Source: Blasia pusilla (Eukaryota; Marchantiophyta; Marchantiopsida; Blasiales). Taken from it: 64,000 nucleotides of DNA. The stretch is from the NCBI GenBank assembly GCA_050084515.1, contig CM114274.1:38254001-38318000 (forward strand), given 5' to 3'. The notes beneath the pieces were generated by a model that was not told the origin of the DNA, made no database searches, and saw only the letters and a list, made by a program, of their open reading frames with translations. Of the stretch, positions 23,700-35,181 are shown piece after piece (within the stretch, counting starts at the first letter, position 1; each line of letters begins with the position of its first letter). The translations under genes were made by a program, and so were the position numbers.

Positions 23700-25180
23700 G
23701 GTGGACTCTAGTATGGAGGACACATGATATCTTACTCTAGTCGGAGGGTAGATGGCGCCTTGAGATCCTAAGGTTGGAGATGGTGGTACGGATCAGCGTG
23801 ATATTCATGATGATGCGTTGGTGTTGGAGTTCCTACGGACCAGTAGGGTGCCAGGCATAGTGAGTGCCAAGGAGCGAGACCGTGTTCTTCAACGTGCTAA
23901 GAGGTATCGATTGGAGGGAACACATATTCTCCGCGTGTGGGAGGATGGTAGAGAAACAGTAGTGCCACATTTGGCTTAGAGAGAGCGCATTGTGCGACAT
24001 GCCCATGAGGAGTTGGGACATTTTGGGGTAAAGCGTCGTATAGCTTACTCCTTGGCGATATTGGTGGCGTGGCATGCATACCAGTGCATTTGTTGGTGTC
24101 ACGTTGTATGGTTTGTGACCGGTGCGGGCATCATTTAATGCCCCTACACCACAATTACACCCCTTGCCTATTATGGGGTTGGATTACCGTTGGAGTGTGG
24201 ACTTTGCGGGACCGTTACCGTTGATTGTACGACATCATCGATATGTGTTGGTGATGGTGGAGCACTTCTCCAAGTGGATTGAGTTGGTGGCATTACCGGA
24301 CAAGGCAAGTGAGGAACGGCGTATGCGTTTTGGATAGAGTGCTTAGTCATTTTGGTGCACCACCGGTGAAGTCTTGACCGACCGAGTCTGAGTTTGGGTG
24401 AGTTTTGGTCTTGTGTGACAAGGCGTTGATTGATCATCGGACCACGTCTCGAGATCATCCAGAGGCGGATGGTTTGGTGAGCGTGTGGTTCAGGCGGTGA
24501 AGAGGGCATTGCGCAAGTATGGCCTACAAAAGGGGCATCTTGAGACTAGGATATTCGTTGCCATGGTTAGCCATGGGGTATAGGTTGATCGCCAAGCATC
24601 CTTGGCTTCCTTCTCACCTTATTTTCTCTTATACGGCCGAGATCCAGACTTGCCAGCAGCAATTCGTCGGGAGTCTAGTGAGGTGGTGAACCTTGATGAC
24701 CTAGAGATGTGGATGAGGGTGTGTTCTCAACGGGCGGAGCTCTTTCGGAGAGTTATGCCAACAGCCTTTGAGAATCTTGCCATTGCTCAACACAAGGATA
24801 CGTTGCGGTATGCAACCATTCGGGGTGGAGGTTATCGACCATCGATTTGTAGGTTCCATGTGGGGGACTATGTCTATTTGGAGGAGATTTCCCCGACAAT
24901 GTTGGATGTGACGGCAGGCCGCACTATTTTACAAGTGCGTGAGGTGTTAGCTTCTGGAGTTCTCATGTTGGAGGGTCGTGATGGAGTTGTTTGGAAGGAC
25001 TATGTGCGTAATTGTGCGCCATGTCATCTTCCAAATGTGGATGGTACTGTTGAACCAAGCTTAGCCATGATACGTGCTAGCTGGAGGTGCATGTTGTGTG
25101 GGTCTACTGGTAACGCAGCCGTATGTTGGTGTGTGATCGGTGTTCTAGGGGTTGGCACATGATGTGTTTGACTCACGTTT
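23700..25180 (+). pseudogene. Integrase of A1 with C-terminal PHD finger
   Basis: Shows the zinc-binding HAHEELGHFG region, the core WSVDFAGPLPL and VEHFSKWIEL, and the C-terminal RFHVGDYVYL segment. The PHD finger at 25087-25222 keeps the cysteine of VCDRC and the tryptophan of RGWHMMC that are lost in A2, but has frameshifts elsewhere. The coding frame is broken many times. Confidence 0.8.
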
Positions 25181-25399
25181 GGATGTTGTTCCTCTTTGGA
25201 AGGTGGGTTTGTCTCGATGTACTTAGGAGAGGTAGATGACTTGATCTTTGCATGATATGGATTACAGATGTGCGACTAACGATGGGGCAACCTAGCACCC
25301 GGCCTTCTGATTCGGGCACCCAAGAAGGTGTATAGCATGTAGTAGATGTATAGGGCTACCTGGGAGTTAGAGGGACCTAACCGCTAGTTAAGGGGGCGA

Positions 25400-25975
25400 G
25401 TTGAGGTACACTTGCATTTGTGAATACTCGTCTATGTTATGTATGTATGTGCGTATGGTATGTCGGCGATGTATGTTGTATGACGATGTGGATTCGCACG
25501 AAAAGCATCATGACCATACGGATTATGTAAGAGAGTATGGTGTCTTTGGTAGAGGCCATTCCTTATGTAGGACCGTAGTGGCTTGGTAGAGATGCGGTTC
25601 CATACATAGGATTGGGGTTACTCACTTGGGGTGACTTTCCCAGAGGGGCCGCTCTTAGGTTGGAGGATATAAGGTGGCTTGCCCTCAAAGAACGATCGAG
25701 TTCTTTGAGTTGAGCCTGTTGCGTTGGGAGTTAGCCTTGGTAGTGAGTAGAGCTCTTGGCTATGGTGTTTCCATAAGCCGACCTAGATTCTCCCATCGTG
25801 GAGTGGGTTTGGCTCGATTGTATGTGATTGTAAACGTGTTTTATGACTGTAGGTCTTTCACGGATTTCAGTTGTGGTACACTTGCGTTTGTGGATACTCT
25901 CGTCTATGTTATGTATGTATGTGCGTATGGTATGTTAGCGATGTATGTTGTATGACGATGTGGATTCGCACGACA
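25400..25975 (+). repeat. 3' split repeat of A1: B1-A2-B2
   Basis: B1 25400-25504, A2 25506-25869 and B2 25870-25975. A purine-rich aagggggcgag tract immediately precedes B1. B2 ends CGCACGACA at the insertion edge. The B1|A2 palindrome has decayed in this copy. Confidence 0.85.
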
Positions 25976-26043
25976 CATGAGAGAGAGTGCACACCATGGA
26001 GAGCTTGGTGTGAGATGTTATGATGGAGAGATTTGATCGATTT

Positions 26044-26059
26044 ACAAAGAGAGAATGAG
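26044..26059 (+). other. Primer-binding site of C2, complementary to its own transcript start
   Basis: ACAAAGAGAGAATGAG directly follows the A repeat and pairs perfectly with 15914-15929. No tRNA-type TGG site is present at this place. Confidence 0.6.
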
Positions 26060-27739
26060 GATTTGAGAGCTACAATGGAGGATCTTGCTAGTGTTTGCTG
26101 TTTTTTGGAGGTTGGAGAGCGTGTTTCTTCCTTCATGGCTCACGGGAGTGCTCATGGAAGCAAGAGCCATTCGTTTGATGTCATTTCTTGCTGATTTTTT
26201 CGTACGAGAGAGTGGCGCGCGGAAGCCCTGCCCAAATTTTGGTAGAAATTGAGTATGGGGATGGGTTGCCCCATGTCGGTGCTCTCGATAGTAACTTTTA
26301 GCTTTCTAGTTGTTTTTTTTACAAGTTTTCAATTTTCATTAGGAGAAATCAGCACGGAAGCACTGCCAAATTTCTCGTAGGAGTGCAGATTGAAGGGCTG
26401 CATAACAATCCTCGTCATTTTTTATTGGAAGGTCAAATGAAGAAACCAATTTGGATGGTGTTGTAGATCAAGAAGTTGTGCACATGGGAAGAAATGGTGT
26501 GCAATTTGAACATCTGAGCACAAAGTTGTGACAGTTTTTGCGGGGTTGCCATAGCCACCGCGTGAGGAAGGAGCAAATTTCAAAATTCTTGGTAACTTCT
26601 TAGTTGAGATAGAAAAAAAAAATTCTTATTGTGGATAGGACAAGTAAAATTTAGGACCTTGAGGTAAAAGTGAGTGGAAACTTTATTTTGTGGGTGTCGA
26701 TCCAAGATTTATGGGGCTTAGTGGAGTATAAGCTAAATGTGAGATAACTTTAGAAAGTTGACCCTTACTTTAAGGAATTAGTGGAGTGGGAAAAAACAAA
26801 AAACATTGACTTTTTGAATCAGGTTAAAATAGAACTATATTTATGCATCTAAAAGATATCGTAATTACTATTGACTTTCACCATCCATTCGGGCCGTCCT
26901 TGCACTATCCGTTGGCCATCGTCGATGACATTCTTCACCGTTATTGATTGCACTGTGACCTTTCGGATTGATGGGGGTTAAAGTTTGCTTTTATGCTCAG
27001 CTATGCATAGTGATTGGTAGCCGCTTCATGATGATCGAGTACCATGCCATGACGCCCGTAGTTGCAACGCATCGTCGATTGCCGCGCTGTGTTGCTTGTG
27101 GCCGCACCGCACCGTCTCGATCGCGGAGCCACACCATCACTAGGAGCAGAGCGCGTATTTTGGTATTGAGGAGGGTATGCCACTGAGTGCCGCATCCCAT
27201 TTGCAAGTGTCGTGCCGATTGTAGTCATTCCATGCCGCCAGTGCCGCACCATACCGCCAGACCCACACCACGCATTGAGGAGATTTGAGCATTGTCCCTA
27301 TCTAAGGAGATTTGAGCATTGTCATTACCAAAGGAGTACGACTTGCTGATTGGACAAGTTTTTCTTCATGACCAAGATGGGGTCGAGGTTTGCAGTTTTT
27401 GAGGAGAGATCGACATTTATTCAGGTTACCTATATATTCTGGTCTTTTGCCCTACACGTGTTAGGGATTTCGGGTATTGGGTAGTTATTTGGGGATTTGG
27501 GTTTTGTGTTAATGTTGAGAGCATCGATGATGTATGGGTTTAGGGAACATAGACATGTGGGATGTCCAAAGTTGAGGGTATGTCTTATCGACGAGATGAT
27601 AGGATAGTAGCCGATTTGCGGTACCACGCCGCTTGTTGCCGCACAACACACGTCTCAACGAGAGAGTGTAGATTGAGTGCCGCATGTTTAGTTTGAGTGA
27701 TTGAGTGATTACTCGCGAGATTGAGAGTGATCGTGTGAG
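26060..27739 (+). other. Leader of C2
   Basis: Untranslated leader homologous to 2011-3297 in inverse orientation. It includes a segment near 26980-27290 rich in gccgca/ccgcac words. No supportable gene. Confidence 0.55.
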
Positions 27740-29542
27740 AGGGGCACGAGGGTTATCACGGCGTCCTTTCGAGACTTTGAGAGGCAAGGTGGTAGACCTG
27801 AGAGTAGCTCTAAGGGTTTTACGTGGAGTGGTGCGAGGTTTCGAGGATCTCCACATGAGGGATTGCCTCGACCTCCTTCTGTGTTATCTTCAGAAAAGGG
27901 GGAGAATATAGAGGAGCGTGTTAGTGATTCACCACACACATTGAGTGGTCCTACTAGTTGGGTGTATGAGATGGATGACCAAGGTAGAGGACCGCGTAGG
28001 TTTTTGGGTGCTATAGGCACGATAGAGTTGCATGACTTTATTGCGGAGTTTAGGAGTTGGTGCGATTCACAACGGGCTATGAACTCCATAGAGTTCAACC
28101 CGTTCACAACATGGAACAATATATCCCAACATTTAGAGGGGGCGTCCATGGACGATTACCATGAGTTCTCCCATAGATATGCCCATGAGATTGAGGCATG
28201 GAGATTCTATTATGACCCACACTATGTGTAATGGATTGAGCCATTTCCAGATGAGGAGGAGGAGGAGTTGAGAGAGGCTACTTCCTCTTCCACCAGTGAT
28301 GTTTAAGGAGGGGTAACTCGAATTAAAGCAGTTGCACTATCAAGTCGGGTTCGTCTTAGGTCCAACCCAGTGGTTGAGTTCTTTGTAGAGTTGCGGACGA
28401 GCTACCAAGGGATACATACTGAGAAGTTACGAAGCATCCACAACTTCCAGAGGCATCTGGGTGAGAGTTTGCGTGAGGCCTACACTCGCATGCGCTGATT
28501 GATTAGCGTCACTCATGGGGTGATAGAGTCCCAGGCTATCCAATCATGGTACGCGATGCTGGACCAAGACTTGTGGAATTGGGTGAGGGTTGGGGTGCTT
28601 CTTATGCACACCTCACCTACGTTGAGAGATGTTTTTACAACCGCAGAGAATATTGAGTGCAACATGGAGAAACAGAGCGAAGCCACCATGGATTCTCGGT
28701 GAAAGGAGTCACGATTGTCTACACCACGAGTGCAGCAATGTGGATTCCGAGAGAATACTGTGGCACCACGAGCTCAAGGATGACATCAGGAGGTTATGCC
28801 ACATAGACCTACACCTTCATATGTGGCTCAGCAGCACCCTCCTACGATTATTTGTTGAGCATATGGTACAACCCATCACCAGTGCAATTGCATCCGTCAG
28901 GGTCATGGACGCGTGCCTCAGTATGGAGAAGAAGATGGTGCTGCACAAGGAGTTTATCAATGTGACTATTGTCCAAGATACGGTCACACACACGCCAGAT
29001 GTTTTTGCCTACATCCTGATTTACGTCCGGACTGAGGGCCAAAGAGGGTACAAGAGCGAGTTTCGAGTCCAAGTGGGTCTAGAGGTCCTCCACCATGTGG
29101 TCCTGTTGGGGGACGAGGAGTTGGATTTTCCCGAGGGGTTGGTGGAGTTGCCCGTGGAGGAGGTAGAGATATGCCACCTAGACGCCTCAAGGAAGATGTT
29201 GGGCGTGAGGATGGGATGTCTGCTCTGATGCAGCAGCAGATTGCCGCTATGGCATTGAGGTTACCCGATGCCGGATCAGGGGCATCGATGTCTCATGGAG
29301 CAGCCAGAGATATGGAGGATCATGGCTAGAAGTGCACAACTGTCCGGTTGGAGGCAGCCGTTGTAGTTACATGTGGAGTCACTGTAGAGTTGGATCCACA
29401 TAGAGGGAAAGCCATAAAACATAACATGCTTCCTCAGTCTTTCACGTTGTCCGAGGCGATGAGGACCCCATCGATGGGTCCTGGAAGAGTTCTTAGAGAG
29501 TTGATATTATTGGTGTGCAAGCACGGAGGGCGATGGGAGAAG
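27740..29542 (+). pseudogene. gag and pre-protease region of C2
   Basis: Contains SGPTSWVYEMDD, GTIELHDFIAEFRSWCDSQ, VVEFFVELRTSYQGIHTEKL and AYTRMR, then a zinc knuckle CDYCPRYGHTHARC near 28965 and a Gly/Arg-rich tail. Several stops interrupt it. The sequence ends before the protease DSG motif, at the joint with C1. Confidence 0.8.
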
Positions 29543-29669
29543 TGTCGTGCGCTACACAACATACATTGTTATCACCAAACATACACACAAACATGCACGA
29601 TCCCATGCTAACTCATGGCATGCAAACAACGAGACAAGAAGTACCAAAATATCTCCAATCGCCCTCCTA
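29543..29669 (-). repeat. B1 repeat at the 3' end of C1
   Basis: Matches 191-318 of C0 and is joined to internal sequence (cgccctcctag) on the right. On the left it abuts C2 sequence directly, with no A2. The terminal bases are intact, so the end is clean rather than a random truncation. Confidence 0.7.
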
Positions 29670-29839
29670 GTTGGTGATTAGGTCCCTGTAACTCTAGATA
29701 GCCATCTATCCCTACTTACCATGACATACATCTCTCGAACGCTATGAGCAAGAAGGCATGTGCTCATGTGACTCCATCGTTAGTCACCTTCTTGTCATCC
29801 ATGTCACAAACGCAAGTCAGAATGTAGAACTACCTACGC

Positions 29840-31060
29840 TATGTACATCTTGGGCACATCCATCATCCCCGAGGAACCCTAGTGAGAGATGGCGTCACAC
29901 ATGCCATATGTCATCTTCTCGAACACCCATCATAGACTAGCATAGTGGCTGCACCACGGGAAGAACCACACAACATACATCGCAAGCCTGCAAGAACTAT
30001 TGCTAAGCTCAGATCAACTCTATTGTCAATGTTTGGAAGATGACATGGCGCACAGTTACGGACATGGTCCTTCCAAATCATACCATTGCGTCCCTCCAAT
30101 AAGAGAACACCAGATGGTAAAATCTCACGCACTCTCAAGATGGTGCGCCTTGCAGTCACATCCAATGTGGTGGATGCCATCTGTTGCAAGTAGACATAGT
30201 CTCCTTGATGAAACCTCCGGATAGAAGGTTGATAACTACCTCCCCAAATAATCGCATATCTTAACGTATTTCGATGCCACGCAATCGCCAAGTTCTCAAA
30301 CGCTATAGGCATCACTCTCCGAAATAACTCAACCTCTGAGAACATGCTCGCTTCCATACATCAGGGTCATCAAAGTTCAACACCTCACCAATATCTCGAC
30401 GAATGGCCGTAGGTAAATCTGGCTCTCGGCCATGCAAAAGCAAGTACGGTGAGAAGGATGCATGCCTGTTGAATCTATATCCCATCGCCAACCACGACAA
30501 CTGGAGGTCCCAATCTCCCAGGTGACCTCTCTGCAAGCCATACTTTTGTAATCCTTTCTTCGCCGACTCCACAACCCGCTCCGCTAGTCCATCCGCCTCA
30601 GGATGATCTCGCGAAGTAGTGCGATGGTCAATCACTGTCTAATCACACAAGGCCTAAAACTCCCCATGAAACTCTGTACCCTGGTCTGTCAACACCTCAG
30701 CTGGTGCGCCTTAATGACTCAGCACTCGATCTAGGAAGGCATACGCTACTCCCTCACTCACTTTGTCATGCAATGCAACCAACTCTATCCATTTTTAGAA
30801 GTGCTCGACCATCACCAACACATAACGACTATGATCATGATTGAAAGTGGATGCAACTGTGGAGTCGGAGCATTGAGTGATGCTCGGACTCGATCACACA
30901 ATATGCATTTGGCAACAAAATACTAAACGTAAATCTGCATGTCTTGCCACCAATACTGAATCTTGAGCAAGTTGTTTGTCTGACTCCAAAATGACCCAAC
31001 TCCTCGTGGGCATAACGCACCAAACGTGCTCTCTGCAAAGGATGAGGCACTACACGCATT
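29840..31060 (-). pseudogene. Integrase (C-terminal half) and PHD finger of C1
   Basis: Encodes HAHEELGHFGVRQT near 31000, then the MIDHRTTSRDHPEADGLAERV segment and GDYVYLQQMASTTLDVT. The PHD finger at about 29840-29985 reads RCMLCG...MLVYDGCSRR, then (after a TGA in the Trp position) HMACVTP and CPRC. Part of the integrase core is missing or shifted. Confidence 0.8.
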
Positions 31061-31141
31061 CTACCATCCTACCACACTCGCAACATATGTGTGCCCTCCC
31101 ACCGGAATTGTCTGACTTGCAGTAGGATCCAATCCCGCTAT

Positions 31142-31563
31142 CTAGCACCGACTATGCTCACGACGCTGCCAACACGGAGGTACTCCAAGACCACTCCATC
31201 GTTGTGAATGTCTTAGCCCTTTCGTCTCCTCACCGGCCTCTAGATCTAAGGACTCTCCATCAGACCTCGCCATCGAAGTCTCATCAATCTGGCTCTCCAT
31301 AGCCAACAAGCCCAAATAGGCTGACGCATGCCATCCTGGCACCAACTTCTCATCACTCTCACCATGCCAACGAGCTCGAGTTGCATCTCGTTGACTCGGG
31401 CATGGGTTACAACTCAAATCATCTTCATCATGGTTGAGCGTCCCAGGTATATGCATCTCCTAGAATTCGAGGTGATACTCTTGCAACAAAAGAGCCCACC
31501 TCACAAGCTTCCATGTATGCTTGTCAAACTCCATCAACCACTTAAATGGTTATTTTTCATTAA
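31142..31563 (-). pseudogene. RNase H to integrase linker of C1 (left part)
   Basis: Contains the end of RNase H ([23 protein letters not shown]) and the [26 protein letters not shown] stretch typical of the family. It is continuous with 41351 onward once A2 is removed. Confidence 0.8.
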
Positions 31564-31931
31564 TGTCATGACCATATGGATTATGTCGTAGAGTATAGTG
31601 TGCTAGTAGAGGCCATACCTTATGTAGGGCCGTAATGTCTAGGTAGAGATGCGGGTTCATACATAGGATTGGGGGTTACTCAGTTGAGGTTGACTTTTCT
31701 AGTAGGGCCCGCTCTTAGGTTGGAGGATATAGTGTGGAGTGCATTCAAAGAACAGTTAGTTCTTTGAGTTGAGCCTGTTGCGTTGGGAGTTAGCCTTGGT
31801 AGTGAGTAGAGCTCTTGGCTATGGTGGTTCCCGCAAGCTTCGACCTAGATTCTCCCATCGTGGAGTGGTTTTGGCTCGATTGTATGTGAATTCGTACGTG
31901 TTTTATGAAAGACGGTCTTCCATGGATTTCA
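31564..31931 (+). repeat. 5' A repeat of element A2
   Basis: A 368-bp repeat, the same length as 40877-41244. It is followed at once by internal sequence and has no B part. TATAGT lies at 31728-31733. Confidence 0.9.
31728..31769 (+). promoter_or_regulatory. Predicted promoter, start site and self-primer of A2
   Basis: A TATA-like TATAGT is followed 31 bp later by GTTCTTTGAGT (31759-31769), the exact complement of the primer-binding site at 31931-31941. The position matches the expected transcription start. Confidence 0.65.
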
Positions 31932-31941
31932 CTCAAAGAAC
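31931..31941 (+). other. Primer-binding site of A2
   Basis: ACTCAAAGAAC lies exactly at the end of the A repeat and pairs over all 11 bases with the predicted RNA 5' end. In Tf1-type self-priming the primer is also the first 11 nt of the transcript. Confidence 0.65.
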
Positions 31942-33460
31942 TGGAGTAGATCGATGGTAGCTTCGATCGTGGATCAGTAAGATGTGGTTAGGGCTGATTG
32001 TGTACTCAGCCGTGGATTTTTGTGGCTTGTGGCCTATGTTGGAGGTAGGAATCTGGTGCGTGGTTGGTTGGGAAAGAAGCGCCTTGCTGAGAGCTTTTCA
32101 ACGCGTTAGATTGCCGGATTTCTTCAAGGGAGTTGGAAGTTATCAAGGATTGAAGATTCTGGTTCGTGTTCAACGGTTTTCTGATGTGGAGAGCTTGGAG
32201 TGCGGAAGCTCTGTTGAAGTTCATCCACATCGGGTGAGAGATTCTTGTTGCTACTTGTATTTTGATCTCATGTGAAGCTATCTGCTTGAGTGTGTGGAGC
32301 GTTGCGGATTTCTGTGTGCACGAATCTGGGCGGAAGCGTTGTCGGATTTGCGATTCTGAAGGTGTACGAACAACAAATTTGTCTGATTTTTAGCTCAAAG
32401 TACAGAGTTCGGTTGTAGCTGATTTTTTGTGGAGAGATAGATATGGTGGCCAATTGAATTCTGGTTGAAATAGATTCAATTTTGGTTGAGGATTTGTGGA
32501 GTAATTGCTGATCGGAATTCTACGGACTAGCTCAAGGTCTGGCTATGGTGGACAGCAGATCGGAGGGGCAGGTTGGTTGGTGATTCGTCAGTTGTTGGAG
32601 ACGCCTATCCCATTGGGGGCGCCCTGGTTGGGCCTCTCTCCATAGCAAAGCATGGCGAATGGGGCATGTCTCGAGCATTTCTTGGCGTTTTGAGGCTTCG
32701 AGGCAACTCGAGGCAACTTGTGGTAGCTCCGGGCGAGTGGGCGAGAGAGGCAGAGTAAGGAGCAAGGAGCAAGGAGCAAGCAAGCTTGCTTGCTTGCTTG
32801 GGTGTGAGGCAGTTTTTGCAGGATTTATGATTTGAGTGTTGCATAACTAGTCACCCATCTTTGGGCTATTCTGCTTGGAAGACGCTTAACTGTTAAGTTC
32901 TTAACTATGCCAGTGTACACACTGGTGTAGCTCATTTGGTGCTCTTCGGAGATGGGTTAGGCACTTTATGCATCTCAAATTTTTTGGTTGATGGACCTCT
33001 AGCGCATAGTACGGTGTAGCCTCTCCATGCAGGTGATATTTTCAGGTCTTGCGAGTCAGACTAGCACGTCATCAACCCGCGGCGGAGTAGCTATTGCATT
33101 AGAATTGTGTGGTGGGTTCTGTGGATTCAGAGGGCGCCACGTTTGGTGTATTGTGTTACCTTGATTTCCATTTGCGATTGGAGGGTTCTCGTTGGACTTT
33201 CTGTGTTTGGATCTCCTCCATCGTTGCTTCTTGCTTGCGCGCCCATTGTTAGGGTTGACACTGATTTCCATAGTAGTTTTACTCCTGTGTGCTACCGGTA
33301 GTGAGGCTGAAGTGATGACCAGTAGACCTTGGGAGGCTTCTTGTGGTGATGACACGTTAGGTTGCCTACACCCATAGCTAGTAGAGCTAGAATAGTACAA
33401 CGACACCGACGTCACTTGGTTACTTAGTGGTGGTGATTTGGTGGTGGTGCGGCATCGGCG
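31942..33460 (+). other. Leader of A2
   Basis: 1.5-kb leader, homologous to 16404-17851. It has a 20-bp perfect palindrome centred on AAGCTT at 32776-32795. Open frames here are not conserved in A1 and are not called. Confidence 0.55.
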
Positions 33461-34900
33461 TTGGTCATCATGGAGCTGTCTGATGGTCTGGTTGGGGACC
33501 GTGGTGCAGATAGTGGTGGTTTTACAGGGAGTGGATTGAGGTATCGGCTAGCTTTTTCACTTCCGACAGTTGATGAACAGGAGGACGAGGGTGTTCCAAA
33601 CACCGAGTCTTCTAATTTGTTATCGAGTGTTGCAGCTCCATTGATTTGGGATATGGACGGGATATGTGGGGCTATGAAGGGCCCACGACGATACTCGGGT
33701 GCAGTGGGCACCATTGAGTTGGAGGACTTCATTCAGGAGTTTGATACGTGGTGTGATATGCAGATGTTGCGGAACGCCACGTTGTTTACACCCTTGTTGG
33801 CTTGGAAGGGGTTGTTTCAGCACTTAGAGGGACCACCCATGGACGATTACCATGAGTTTAGGAAGGACCATGTTGGTGAGATTGAGGCGTGGAGACAATA
33901 TTGGTCTCCAGGCTATGTGTCTATCACCCATGGTGGTATTGGTAGTAGTGCTCCTACTATGCCAACCAGCCCGACGTTGAGTGGTACAAGTACAAGCCGG
34001 AGTGGGGGTAGTGGTGGAGGTACTAGTGGGGGTACTAGTGCACCACCATCGTTCAGCCAGGTTGTAGAGTTCTTCAAGAGGTTGAAGAAGAACTATCAGG
34101 GAGTGAAGGTAGAGAAGTTGAGGAGTCTTCAAGAATTTGAGCGAAAGACTGGTGAGAGTCTTCGTGAGGCATACACTCGTATGCGACGCTTGATTTCAAT
34201 TACCCAGGATGTGATTGAGGCTCATGAAGTCCAATTTTGGTATGGGATCTTGGACAAAGAGTTGCGCCGCAGGGTACGTGATGCTACTCTTATGAGTGAT
34301 TACTCACCCACATTGACCCATATGTCTGCTCTATCTGAGAAGATTGAGCTTAATATGGTGGAGGAGAGAGTGGTGACATCCGTATTCAGTAGGGATACAA
34401 CTACTACTTCTTGTGTTCACCAGTCCACCTCACAGCCTCGTAGTAGTAGTGGAAGTCATGGGGAGTACACACGACCTCAGTCAGGTCCTAGAGGGACACT
34501 TGTGCAGAGACCATTGCCTTCATTTGCTGCCCCGCAGCAAGGACAGTCATGTTGGACATGTGGAGGTGATCATGTTAGGAAGTTTTGTCCCCAAGAGGAT
34601 GGGAGACGGACTTTGGAGGATGGGCCTGAGTCGGCCCCAACTTAGTGTGATCATTGCGGGAGACCAGGTCATCCTCGAGAGCATTGCTTTGATCTTCATC
34701 CAGAGTTGAGATCAGGCCGTGGCCGTGGTGGAGTAGCTCCGAGAGGTCGAGGTGGTAGAGGTGATAGGGGTGGTAGAGTTGGACCAGTGGTTGGAGAGCC
34801 TACGGTGGCTACCCCTACCACTACAACAGAGTCAGCTATGGCTGCTAGGATTGAGCAATTGGAGCAGAAGTTGGCTACTATGGTCGGTATCCAAAGATAG
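33461..34900 (+). CDS. gag polyprotein of A2
   Basis: An open frame of 394 codons runs 33461-34645 and continues in the same frame after one TAG (34643-34645) to 34900. Domains: an acidic N-terminus, a capsid-like helical region (GTIELEDFIQEFDTWCDMQ, then FFKRLKKNYQGVKVEKL and AYTRMRRLI), a Ser/Gly-rich linker, zinc knuckle 1 CWTCGGDHVRKFC, zinc knuckle 2 CDHCGRPGHPREHC, an RGG box and a short coiled coil. The TAG falls between the knuckles. A1 has CAG there, so the stop is a recent lesion rather than a conserved readthrough site. The role is particle formation and RNA binding. Confidence 0.85.
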
Positions 34901-35181
34901 AGCAAAGTTCGGGAGCAGGGGCTTCCATCTCTTATGGAGGGGATGATCTCTCTTATATGGTGAGTGTAGCATAGTTTGAGGCATCAGCTACAGTTACGAG
35001 AGGAGCCACATGGTGCTACTGTGGAGTTGGATCCACAGAGGGGTGAGGTTGGGAGGCAGGCTAGGCTTACCCAGTCATTCTTGTTGTCTAAGGTGCTTAG
35101 GACTCCATCCATGGTTCCTACGCGACCTATTGAGCCTCTGATGGGGGGATCGAGGCATCTACATCGCGAGAGTAGACACGG

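Larger units (their letters stand above)
16026..25975 (+). mobile_element. Ty3-like retrotransposon copy A1 (family A), complete but decayed
   Basis: The 9950-bp element is inserted in the C2 terminal repeat. The right flank reads CATG. The left flank reads CAGC, so the 4-bp duplication is imperfect. Order: A1 repeat 16026-16393, leader, gag, protease, methyltransferase, RT/RNase H, integrase, PHD finger, B1 (25400-25504), A2 (25506-25869), B2 (25870-25975). All reading frames carry indels and stops, many at CAG/CTG. Large parts are near-identical to A2 at 31564-41350. Confidence 0.9.
15844..29542 (+). mobile_element. Ty3-like retrotransposon copy C2 (family C), split by A1
   Basis: C2 starts at TGCCACGTC (15844). 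Its A repeat is interrupted at 16025/25976 by element A1 and resumes with catgagagag. Then follow the primer-binding site (26044-26059), a leader, gag and the region before protease. It stops at 29542, where the inverted end of C1 begins. Its first A-repeat segment is shortened relative to E2. Pol is absent. Confidence 0.8.

Noticed and set aside
24171-24509. Long reverse-strand frames over integrase and RT regions
   Set aside because: They are antisense shadows of coding sequence with clear pol motifs on the other strand.
34643-34645. Programmed readthrough of TAG between the two gag zinc knuckles
   Set aside because: A1 has CAG at this codon and a stop elsewhere, so the TAG is private to A2.
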